A stretch of DNA of 64,000 nucleotides from Rhynochetos jubatus (Eukaryota > Chordata > Aves > Eurypygiformes > Rhynochetidae), in assembly GCA_027574665.1 (NCBI GenBank), contig CM050665.1, forward strand, positions 310,001 to 374,000, in the 5' to 3' direction. A program made the translations under genes and the position numbers. This document shows, piece after piece, positions 22,399 to 33,199 of the stretch (position 1 is its first letter; every line of letters begins with the position of its first letter). The notes beneath the pieces were generated by a model, which did no database searches, had not been told where the DNA came from, and was given only the letters and a program-made list of their open reading frames with translations.

Positions 22399-23542
22399 CC
22401 ACGGCCCCCCCTGGGTTCTGGCTAGGAAAGCAGGGGAAGGAGCCATGTCTGTGCAGTGTCGTGCTCCTCTTGGCAGGCCTTTGCAATCCCAATTATCCCT
22501 GGAGCTGTGGGCTTTCTGGTTCTCCGGACCCTAACCCTAACCCTAACCCTAGAAGTTGCCGACCGCGGTTTCTGGGCATGGCCCCCCCTGGGTTCTGGCT
22601 AGGAAAGCTGGGGAAGGAGCCATGTCTGTGCAGTGTCGTGCTCCTCTTGGCAGGCCTTTGCAATCCCAATTATCCCTGGAGCTGTGGGCTTTCTGGTTCT
22701 CCGGACCCTAACCCTAACCCTAACCCTAGAAGTTGCCGACCGCGGTTTCCGGCCACGGCCCCCCCTGGGTTCTGGCTAGGAAAGCAGGGGAAGGAGCCAT
22801 GTCTGTGCAGTGTCGTGCTCCTCTTGGCAGGCCTTTGCAATCCCAATTATCCCTGGAGCTGTGGGCTTTCTGGTTCTCCGGACCCTAACCCTAACCCTAA
22901 CCCTAGAAGTTGCCGACCGCGGTTTCCGGCCACGGCCCCCCCGGGTTTCTGGCTAGGAAAGCAGGGGAAGGAGCCATGTCTGTGCAGTGTCGTGCTCCTC
23001 TTGGCAGGCCTTTGCAATCCCAATTATCCCTGGAGCTGTGGGCTTTCTGGTTCTCCGGACCCTAACCCTAACCCTAACCCTAGAAGTTGCCGACTGCGGT
23101 TTCTGGGCATGGCCCCCCCTGGGTTCTGGCTAGGAAAGCCGGGGAAGGAGCCATGTCGGTGCAGTGTCGTGCTCCTCTTGGCAGGCCTTTGCAATCCCAA
23201 TTATCCCTGGAGCTGTGGGCTTTCTGGTTCTCCAGACCCTAACCCTAACCCTAACCCTAGAAGTTGCCGACCGTGGTTTCCGGCCACGGCCCCCCCTGGG
23301 TTCTGGCTAGGAAATCTGGGGAAGGAGCCATGTCGGTGCAGTGTCGTGCTCCTCTTGGCAGGCCTTTGCAATCCCAATTATCCCTGGAGCTGTGGGCTTT
23401 CTGGTTCTCCAGACCCTAACCCTAACCCTAACCCTAGAAGTTGCCGACCGTGGTTTCCGGCCACGGCCCCCCCTGGGTTCTGGCTAGGAAAGCAGGGGAA
23501 GGAGCCATGTCTGTGCAGTGTCGTGCTCCTTTTGGCAGGCCT
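22305..23542 (+). repeat. HOR unit D, 7 monomers (1238 bp)
   Basis: This unit has the same start and end as the 5-monomer unit but contains two extra ordinary monomers after TTTCTGGGCATGG (about 22740-23090) and has an AAATCTGGGG change near 23313. It is direct evidence that unit length changes by whole monomers within one HOR family. Confidence 0.85.
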
Positions 23543-23636
23543 TTCAATCCCAATTATCCGTGGAGCTGTGGGCTTTCTGGTTCTCTGGACCCTAACCCTA
23601 ACCCTAACCCTAGAATTTGCCGACCGTGGATTCCGG
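23523..23636 (+). repeat. Divergent marker monomer, copy 4
   Basis: This copy matches copies 2 and 3 and lies 1238 bp (7 monomers) after copy 3. It is the last copy in the window; the sequence after it follows the order seen after copy 1 (19215 onward) for about 1.3 kb. Confidence 0.9.
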
Positions 23637-25610
23637 CCACGGCCCCCCCTGGGTTCTGGCTAGGAAAGCAGGGGAAGGAGCCATGTCTGTGCAGTGTCGT
23701 GCTCCTCTTGGCAGGCCTTTGCAATCCCAATTATCCCTGGAGCTGTGGGCTTTCTGGTTCTCCGGACCCTAACCCTAACCCTAACCCTAGAAGTTGCCGA
23801 CCGCGGTTTCTGGGCATGGCCCCCCCTGGGTTCTGGCTAGGAAAGCTGGGGAAGGAGCCATGTCTGTGCAGTGTCGTGCTCCTCTTGGCAGGCCTTTGCA
23901 ATCCCAATTATCCCTGGAGCTGTGGGCTTTCTGGTTCTCCGGACCCTAACCCTAACCCTAACCCTAGAAGTTGCCGACCGCGGTTTCCGGCCACGGCCCC
24001 CCCTGGGTTCTGGCTAGGAAAGCAGGGGAAGGAGCCATGTCTGTGCAGTGTCGTGCTCCTCTTGGCAGGCCTTTGCAATCCCAATTATCCCTGGAGCTGT
24101 GGGCTTTCTGGTTCTCCGGACCCTAACCCTAACCCTAACCCTAGAAGTTGCCGACCGCGGTTTCCGGCCACGGCCCCCCCGGGTTTCTGGCTAGGAAAGC
24201 AGGGGAAGGAGCCATGTCTGTGCAGTGTCGTGCTCCTCTTGGCAGGCCTTTGCAATCCCAATTATCCCTGGAGCTGTGGGCTTTCTGGTTCTCTGGACCC
24301 TAACCCTAACCCTAACCCTAGAAGTTGCCGACCGCGGTTTCCGGCCACGGCCCCCCCTGGGTTCTGGCTAGGAAAGCTGGGGAAGGAGCCATGTCTGTGC
24401 AGTGTCGTGCTCCTCTTGGCAGGCCTTTGCAATCCCAATTATCCCTGGAGCTGTGGGCTTTCTGGTTCTCCGGACCCTAACCCTAACCCTAACCCTAGAA
24501 GTTGCCGACCGCGGTTTCTGGCCACGGCCCCCCCTGGGTTCTGGCTAGGAAAGCTGGGGAAGGAGCCATGTCGGTGCAGTGTCGTGCTCCTCTTGGCAGG
24601 CCTTTGCAATCCCAATTATCCCTGGAGCTGTGGGCTTTCTGGTTCTCCGGACCCTAACCCTAACCCTAACCCTAGAAGTTGCCGACCGCGGTTTCCGGCC
24701 ACGGCCCCCCCGGGGTTCTGGCTAGGAAAGCTGGGGAAGGAGCCATGTCTGTGCAGTGTCGTGCTCCTCTTGGCAGGCCTTTGCAATCCCAATTATCCCT
24801 GGAGCTGTGGGCTTTCTGGTTCTCCGGACCCTAACCCTAACCCTAACCCTAGAAGTTGCCGACCGTTGATTCCGGCCACGGCCCGCCCTGGGTTCTGGCT
24901 AGGAAAGCTGGGGAAGGAGCCATGTCGGTGCAGTGTCGTGCTCCTCTTGGCAGGCCTTTGCAATCCCAATTATCCCTGGAGCTGTGGGCTTTCTGGTTCT
25001 CCGGACCCTAACCCTAACCCTAACCCTAGAAGTTGCCGACCGCGGTTTCCGGCCACGGCCCCCCCTGGGTTCTGGCTAGGAAAGCTGGGGAAGGAGCCAT
25101 GTCTGTGCAGTGTTGTGCTCCTCTTGGCAGGCCTTTGCAATCCCAATTATCCCTGGAGCTGTGGGCTTTCTGGTTCTCCGGACCCTAACCCTAACCCTAA
25201 CCCTAGAAGTTGCCGACCGCGGTTTCCGGCCACGGCCCCCCCTGGGTTCTGGCTAGGAAAGCTGGGGAAGGAGCCATGTCGGTGCAGTGTCGTGCTCCTC
25301 TTGGCAGGCCTTTGCAATCCCAATTATCCCTGGAGCTGTGGGCTTTCTGGTTCTCCGGACCCTAACCATAACCCTAACCCTAGAAGTTGCCGACCGCGGT
25401 TTCCGGCCACGGCCCCCCCCGGGTTTTGGCTAGGAAAGCAGGGGAAGTAGCCATATCTGTGCAGTGTCGTGCTCCTCTTGGCAGGCCTTTGCAATCCCAA
25501 TTATCCCTGGAGCTGTGGGCTTTCTGGTTCTCCGGACCCTAACCCTAACCCTAACCCTAGAAGTTGCCGACCGCGGTTTCTGGCCACAGCCCCCCCTGGG
25601 TTCTGGCTAG
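23637..25610 (+). repeat. Segment following the last divergent marker monomer
   Basis: This is the right-hand partner of the 4422-bp offset duplication. It contains a private GCCCGCCCTGGG near 24883, GTTTTGGC near 25424 and GGGGAAGTAGCC near 25442. The last two bases of variation join it to the 25.6-33 kb family, where GAAGTAGCC recurs. Confidence 0.78.
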
Positions 25611-26672
25611 GAAACCGGGGGAAGGAGCCATGTCGGTGCAGTGTCGTGCTCCTCTTGGCAGGCCTTTGCAATCCCAATTATCCCTGGAGCTGTGGGCTTT
25701 CTGGTTCTCCGGACCCTAACCCTAACCCTAACCCTAGAATTTGCCGACCACGGTTTCCGGCCACGGCCCCCCCTGGGTTCTGGCTAGGAAAGCTGGGGAA
25801 GGAGCCATGTCTGTGCAGTGTCGTGCTCCTCTTGGCAGGCCTTTGCAATCCCAATTATCCCTGGAGCTGTGGGCTTTCTGGTTCTCCGGACCCTAACCCT
25901 AACCCTAACCCTAGAAGTTGCCGACCGCGGTTTCCGGCCACAGCCCCCCCTGGGTTCTGGCTAGGAGAGCAGGGGAAGGAGCCATGTCGGTGCAGTGTCG
26001 TGCTCCTCTTGGCAGGCCTTTGCAATCCCAATTATCCCTGGAGCTGTGGGCTTTCTGGTTCTCCGGACCCTAACCCTAACCCTAACCCTAGAAGTTGCCG
26101 ACCGCGGTTTCCGGCCACGGCCCCCCCTGGGTTCTGGTTAGGAAAGCAGGGGAAGGAGCCATGTCTGTGCAGTGTTGTGCTCCTCTTGGCAGGCCTTTGC
26201 AATCCCAATTATCCCTGGAGCTGTGGGCTTTCTGGTTCTCCGGACCCTAACCCTAACCCTAACCCTAGAAGTTGCCGACCGCGGTTTCCGGCCACGGCCC
26301 CCCCTGGGTTCTGGCTAGGAAAGCAGGGGAAGGAGCCATGTCGGTGCAGTGTCGTGCTCCTCTTGGCAGGCCTTTGCAATCCCAATTATCCCTGGAGCTG
26401 TGGGCTTTCTGGTTCTCCGGACCCTAACCCTAACCCTAACCCTAGAAGTTGCCGACCGCGGTTTCCGGCCACGGCCCCCCCTGGGTTCTGGCTAGGAAAG
26501 CAGGGGAAGGAGCCATGTCTGTGCAGTGTCGTGCTCCTCTTGGCAGGCCTTTGCAATCCCAATTATCCCTGGAGCTGTGGGCTTTCTGGTTCTCCGGACC
26601 CTAACCCTAACCCTAACCCTAGAAGTTGCCGACCGCGGTTTCTGGCCACAGCCCCCCCTGGGTTCTGGCTAG
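25611..26672 (+). repeat. HOR unit E1, 6 monomers (1062 bp)
   Basis: The unit is anchored on a monomer pair: GAAACCGGGGG (25611, 26673, 29340, 32885) followed by GAATTTGCCGACCACGG (25737, 26799, 29466, 33011). The first two anchors are 1062 bp apart, exactly six monomers. CCACAGCC accompanies each anchor. Confidence 0.87.
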
Positions 26673-29339
26673 GAAACCGGGGGAAGGAGCCATGTCGGTG
26701 CAGTGTCGTGCTCCTCTTGGCAGGCCTTTGCAATCCCAATTATCCCTGGAGCTGTGGGCTTTCTGGTTCTCCGGACCCTAACCCTAACCCTAACCCTAGA
26801 ATTTGCCGACCACGGTTTCCGGCCACGGCCCCCCCTGGGTTCTGGCTAGGAAAGCTGGGGAAGGAGCCATGTCTGTGCAGTGTCGTGCTCCTCTTGGCAG
26901 GCCTTTGCAATCCCAATTATCCCTGGAGCTGTGGGCTTTCTGGTTCTCCGGACCATAACCCTAACCCTAACCCTAGAAGTTGCCGACCGCGGTTTCCGGC
27001 CATGGCCCCCCCGGGCTTCTGGCTAGGAAAGCAGGGGAAGGAGCCATGTCGGTGCAGTGTCGTGCTCCTCTTGGCAGGCCTTTGCAATCCCAATTATCCC
27101 TGGAGCTGTGGGCTTTCTGGTTCTCCGGACCCTAACCCTAACCCTAACCCTAGAAGTTGCCGACCGTGGTTTCCGTCCACGGCCCCCCCCGGGTTCTGGC
27201 TAGGAAAGCAGGGGAAGGAGCCATGTCTGTGCAGTGTCGTGCTCCTCTTGGCAGGCCTTTGCAATCCCAATCATCCCTGGAGCTGTGGGCTATCTGGTTC
27301 TCCGGACCCTAACCCTAACCCTAACCCTAACCCTAGAAGTTGCCGACCGCGGTTTCTGGCCACGGCCCCCCCTGGGTTCTGGCTAGGAAAGCTGGGGAAG
27401 GAGCCATGTCTGTGCAGTGTCGTGCTCCTCTTGGCAGGCCTTTGCAATCCCAATTATCCCTGGAGCTGTGGGCTTTCTGGTTCTCCGGACCCTAACCCTA
27501 ACCCTAACCCTAGAAGTTGCTGACCGTGGATTCCGGCCACGGCCCCCCCTGGGTTCTGGCTAGGAAAGCAGGGGAAGGAGCCATATCTGTGCAGTGTTGT
27601 GCTCCTCTTGGCAGGCCTTTGCAATCCCAATTATCCCTGGAGCTGTGGGCTTTCTGGTTCTCTGGACCCTAACCCTAACCCTAACCCTAGAAGTTGCCGA
27701 CCGCGGTTTCCGGCCACGGCCCCCCCGGGTTTCTGGCTAGGAAAGCAGGGGAAGGAGCCATGTCTGTGCAGTGTCGTGCTCCTCTTGGCAGGCCTTTGCA
27801 ATCCCAATTATCCCTGGAGCTGTGGGCTTTCTGGTTCTCCGGACCCTAACCCTAACCCTAACCCTAGAAGTTGCCGACCGCGGTTTCCGGCCACGGCCCC
27901 CCCTGGGTTCTGGCTAGGAAAGCAGGGGAAGGAGCCATGTCGGTGCAGTGTCGTGCTCCTCTTGGCAGGCCTTTGCAATCCCAATTATCCCTGGAGCTGT
28001 GGGCTTTCTGGTTCTCCGGACCCTAACCCTAACCCTAACCCTAACCCTAGAAGTTGCCGACCGCGGTTTCCGGCCACGGCCCCCCCTGGGTTCTGGCTAG
28101 GAAAGCTGGGGAAGGAGCCATGTCTGTGCAGTGTCGTGCTCCTCTTGGCAGGCCTTTGCAATCCCAATTATCCCTGGAGCTGTGGGCTTTCTGGTTCTCC
28201 GGACCCTAACCCTAACCCTAACCCTAGAAGTTGCCGACCGCGGTTTCCGGCCACGGCCCCCCCTGGGTTCTGGCTAGGAAAGCTGGGGAAGGAGCCATGT
28301 CTGTGCAGTGTCGTGCTCCTCTTGGCAGGCCTTTGCAATCCCAATTATCCCTGGAGCTGTGGGCTTTCTGGTTCTCCGGACCCTAACCCTAACCCTAACC
28401 CTAGAAGTTGCTGACCGCGGTTTCCGGCCACGGCCCCCCCGGGGTTCTGGCTAGGAAAGCAGGGGAAGGAGCCATGTCGGTGCAGTGTCGTGCTCCTCTT
28501 GGCAGGCCTTTGCAATCCCAATTATCCCTGGAGCTGTGGGCTTTCTGGTTCTCCGGACCCTAACCCTAACCCTAACCCTAGAAGTTGCCGACCGCGGTTT
28601 CCGGCCACGGCCCCCCCTGGGTTCTGGCTAGGAAAGCTGGGGAAGGAGCCATGTCTGTGCAGTGTTGTGCTCCTCTTGGCAGGCCTTTGCAATCCCAATT
28701 ATCCCTGGAGCTGTGGGCTTTCTGGTTCTCCGGACCCTAACCCTAACCCTAACCCTAGAAGTTGCCGACCGCGGTTTCCGGCCACGGCCCCCCCTGGGTT
28801 CTGGCTAGGAAAGCAGGGGAAGGAGCCATGTCTGTGCAGTGTCGTGCTCCTCTTGGCAGGCCTTTGCAATCCCAATTATCCCTGGAGCTGTGGGCTTTCT
28901 GGTTCTCCGGACCCTAACCATAACCCTAACCCTAGAAGTTGCCGACCGCGGTTTCCGGCCACGGCCCCCCCCGGGTTCTGGCTAGGAAAGCAGGGGAAGT
29001 AGCCATATCTGTGCAGTGTCGTGCTCCTCTTGGCAGGCCTTTGCAATCCCAATTATCCCTGGAGCTGTGGGCTTTCTGGTTCTCCGGACCCTAACCCTAA
29101 CCCTAACCCTAGAAGTTGCCGACCGTGGTTTCCGGCCACGGCCCCCCCTGGGTTCTGGCTAGGAAAGCTGGGGAAGGAGCCATGTCTGTGCAGTGTTGTG
29201 CTCCTCTTGGCAGGCCTTTGCAATCCCAATTATCCCTGGAGCTGTGGGCTTTCTGGTTCTCCGGACCCTAACCCTAACCCTAACCCTAGAAGTTGCCGAC
29301 CGCGGTTTCTGGCCACAGCCCCCCCCGGGTTCTGGCTAG
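26673..29339 (+). repeat. HOR unit E2, 15 monomers (2667 bp)
   Basis: The length is 15 x 177 plus two extra hexamers (blocks at 27307 and 28021). Variants such as GACCATAACC (about 26952 and 29619), TTTCCGTCCACGG (about 27171 and 29838) and CCCAATCATCC (about 27266 and 29933) recur 2667 bp on in the next unit. Confidence 0.87.
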
Positions 29340-32300
29340 GAAACCGGGGGAAGGAGCCATGTCGGTGCAGTGTCGTGCTCCTCTTGGCAGGCCTTTGCAA
29401 TCCCAATTATCCCTGGAGCTGTGGGCTTTCTGGTTCTCCGGACCCTAACCCTAACCCTAACCCTAGAATTTGCCGACCACGGTTTCCGGCCACGGCCCCC
29501 CCTGGGTTCTGGCTAGGAAAGCTGGGGAAGGAGCCATGTCGGTGCAGTGTCGTGCTCCTCTTGGCAGGCCTTTGCAATCCCAATTATCCCTGGAGCTGTG
29601 GGCTTTCTGGTTCTCCGGACCATAACCCTAACCCTAACCCTAGAAGTTGCTGACCGCGGTTTCCGGCCATGGCCCCCCCGGGGTTCTGGCTAGGAAAGCA
29701 GGGGAAGGAGCCATGTCGGTGCAGTGTCGTGCTCCTCTTGGCAGGCCTTTGCAATCCCAATTATCCCTGGAGCTGTGGGCTTTCTGGTTCTCCGGACCCT
29801 AACCCTAACCCTAACCCTAGAAGTTGCCGACCGTGGTTTCCGTCCACGGCCCCCCCCGGGTTCTGGCTAGGAAAGCAGGGGAAGGAGCCATGTCTGTGCA
29901 GTGTCGTGCTCCTCTTGGCAGGCCTTTGCAATCCCAATCATCCCTGGAGCTGTGGGCTATCTGGTTCTCCGGACCCTAACCCTAACCCTAACCCTAACCC
30001 TAGAAGTTGCTGACCGCGGTTTCTGGCCACGGCCCCCCCTGGGTTCTGGCTAGGAAAGCTGGCGAAGGAGCCATGTCTGTGCAGTGTCGTGCTCCTCTTG
30101 GCAGGCCTTTGCAATCCCAATTATCCCTGGAGCTGTGGGCTTTCTGGTTCTCCGGACCCTAACCCTAACCCTAACCCTAGAAGTTGCTGACCGTGGATTC
30201 CGGCCACGGCCCCCCCTGGGTTCTGGCTAGGAAAGCAGGGGAAGGAGCCATATCTGTGCAGTGTTGTGCTCCTCTTGGCAGGCCTTTGCAATCCCAATTA
30301 TCCCTGGAGCTGTGGGCTTTCTGGTTCTCTGGACCCTAACCCTAACCCTAACCCTAGAAGTTGCCGACCGCGGTTTCCGGCCACGGCCCCCCCGGGTTTC
30401 TGGCTAGGAAAGCAGGGGAAGGAGCCATGTCTGTGCAGTGTCGTGCTCCTCTTGGCAGGCCTTTGCAATCCCAATTATCCCTGGAGCTGTGGGCTTTCTG
30501 GTTCTCCGGACCCTAACCCTAACCCTAACCCTAGAAGTTGCCGACCGCGGTTTCCGGCCACGGCCCCCCCCGGGTTCTGGCTAGGAAAGCAGGGGAAGGA
30601 GCCATGTCGGTGCAGTGTCGTGCTCCTCTTGGCAGGCCTTTGCAATCCCAATTATCCCTGGAGCTGTGGGCTTTCTGGTTCTCCGGACCCTAACCCTAAC
30701 CCTAACCCTAGAAGTTGCCGACCGCGGTTTCCGGCCACGGCCCCCCTGGGTTCTGGCTAGGAAAGCTGGGGAAGGAGCCATGTCTGTGCAGTGTCGTGCT
30801 CCTCTTGGCAGGCCTTTGCAATCCCAATTATCCCTGGAGCTGTGGGCTTTCTGGTTCTCCGGACCCTAACCCTAACCCTAACCCTAGAAGTTGCTGACCG
30901 CGGTTTCCGGCCACGGCCCCCCCGGGGTTCTGGCTAGGAAAGCAGGGGAAGGAGCCATGTCGGTGCAGTGTCGTGCTCCTCTTGGCAGGCCTTTGCAATC
31001 CCAATTATCCCTGGAGCTGTGGGCTTTCTGGTTCTCCGGACCCTAACCCTAACCCTAACCCTAGAAGTTGCCGACCGCGGTTTCCGGCCACGGCCCCCCC
31101 TGGGTTCTGGCTAGGAAAGCTGGGGAAGGAGCCATGTCTGTGCAGTGTTGTGCTCCTCTTGGCAGGCCTTTGCAATCCCAATTATCCCTGGAGCTGTGGG
31201 CTTTCTGGTTCTCCGGACCCTAACCCTAACCCTAACCCTAGAAGTTGCCGACCGCGGTTTCCGGCCACGGCCCCCCCTGGGTTCTGGCTAGGAAAGCAGG
31301 GGAAGGAGCCATGTCTGTGCAGTGTCGTGCTCCTCTTGGCAGGCCTTTGCAATCCCAATTATCCCTGGAGCTGTGGGCTTTCTGGTTCTCCGGACCCTAA
31401 CCATAACCCTAACCCTAGAAGTTGCCGACCGCGGTTTCCGGCCACGGCCCCCCCCGGGTTCTGGCTAGGAAAGCAGGGGAAGTAGCCATATCTGTGCAGT
31501 GTCGTGCTCCTCTTGGCAGGCCTTTGCAATCCCAATTATCCCTGGAGCTGTGGGCTTTCTGGTTCTCCGGACCCTAACCCTAACCCTAACCCTAGAAGTT
31601 GCCGACCGCGGTTTCCGGCCACGGCCCCCTCTGCGTTCTGGCTAGGAAAGCTGGGGAAGGAGCCATGTCTGTGCAGTGTTGTGCTCCTCTTGGCAGGCCT
31701 TTGCAATCCCAATTATCCCTGGAGCTGTGGGCTTTCTGGTTCTCCGGACCCTAACCCTAACCCTAACCCTAGAAGTTGCCGACCGCGGTTTCCGGCCACG
31801 GCCCCCCCTGGGTTCTGGCTAGGAAAGCTGGGGAAGGAGCCATGTCTGTGCAGTGTTGTGCTCCTCTTGGCAGGCCTTTGCAATCCCAATTATCCCTGGA
31901 GCTGTGGGCTTTCTGGTTCTCCGGACCCTAACCCTAACCCTAACCCTAGAAGTTGCCGACCGCGGTTTCCGGCCACGGCCCCCCCTGGGTTCTGGCTAGG
32001 AAAGCAGGGGAAGGAGCCATGTCTGTGCAGTGTCGTGCTCCTCTTGGCAGGCCTTTGCAATCCCAATTATCCCTGGAGCTGTGGGCTTTCTGGTTCTCCG
32101 GACCCTAACCATAACCCTAACCCTAGAAGTTGCCGACCGCGGTTTCCGGCCACGGCCCCCCCCGGGTTCTGGCTAGGAAAGCAGGGGAAGTAGCCATATC
32201 TGTGCAGTGTCGTGCTCCTCTTGGCAGGCCTTTGCAATCCCAATTATCCCTGGAGCTGTGGGCTTTCTGGTTCTCCGGACCCTAACCCTAACCCTAACCC

Positions 32301-32884
32301 TAGAAGTTGCCGACCGCGGTTTCCGGCCACGGCCCCCTCTGCGTTCTGGCTAGGAAAGCTGGGGAAGGAGCCATGTCTGTGCAGTGTTGTGCTCCTCTTG
32401 GCAGGCCTTTGCAATCCCAATTATCCCTGGAGCTGTGGGCTTTCTGGTTCTCCGGACCCTAACCCTAACCCTAACCCTAGAAGTTGCCGACCGTGGTTTC
32501 CGGCCACGGCCCCCCCTGGGTTCTGGCTAGGAAAGCTGGGGAAGGAGCCATGTCGGTGCAGTGTTGTGCTCCTCTTGGCAGGCCTTTGCAATCCCAATTA
32601 TCCCTGGAGCTGTGGGCTTTCTGGTTCTCCGGACCCTAACCCTAACCCTAACCCTAGAAGTTGCCGACCGCGGTTTCCGGCCACGGCCCCCCCTGGGTTC
32701 TGGCTAGGAAAGCAGGGGAAGGAGCCATGTCTGTGCAGTGTCGTGCTCCTCTTGGCAGGCCTTTGCAATCCCAATTATCCCTGGAGCTGTGGGCTTTCTG
32801 GTTCTCCGGACCCTAACCCTAACCCTAACCCTAGAAGTTGCCGACCGCGGTTTCTGGCCACAGCCCCCCCCGGGTTCTGGCTAG
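29340..32884 (+). repeat. HOR unit E3, about 20 monomers (3545 bp)
   Basis: It starts as a copy of unit E2. Its second half matches 28490-29020 at a shorter offset of 2483 bp because a five-hexamer monomer region has been lost. It is then extended by a 708-bp internal tandem duplication (31625-32332). Private changes include AAAGCTGGCGAAGG near 30056. Confidence 0.83.
31625..32332 (+). repeat. Four-monomer tandem duplication (708 bp)
   Basis: The marker CCCCCTCTGCG occurs at 31625 and 32333, exactly 4 x 177 bp apart, each following a GAAGTAGCCATATCTG monomer, and the intervening monomers match. The marker occurs once more at 44968, far outside this family. Confidence 0.88.
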
Positions 32885-33199
32885 GAAACCGGGGGAAGGA
32901 GCCATGTCGGTGCAGTGTCGTGCTCCTCTTGGCAGGCCTTTGCAATCCCAATTATCCCTGGAGCTGTGGGCTTTCTGGTTCTCCGGACCCTAACCCTAAC
33001 CCTAACCCTAGAATTTGCCGACCACGGTTTCCGGCCACGGCCCCCCCTGGGTTCTGGCTAGGAAAGCTGGGGAAGGAGCCATGTCGGTGCAGTGTCGTGC
33101 TCCTCTTGGCAGGCCTTTGCAATCCCAATTATCCCTGGAGCTGTGGGCTTTCTGGTTCTCCGGACCATAACCCTAACCCTAACCCTAGAAGTTGCTGAC

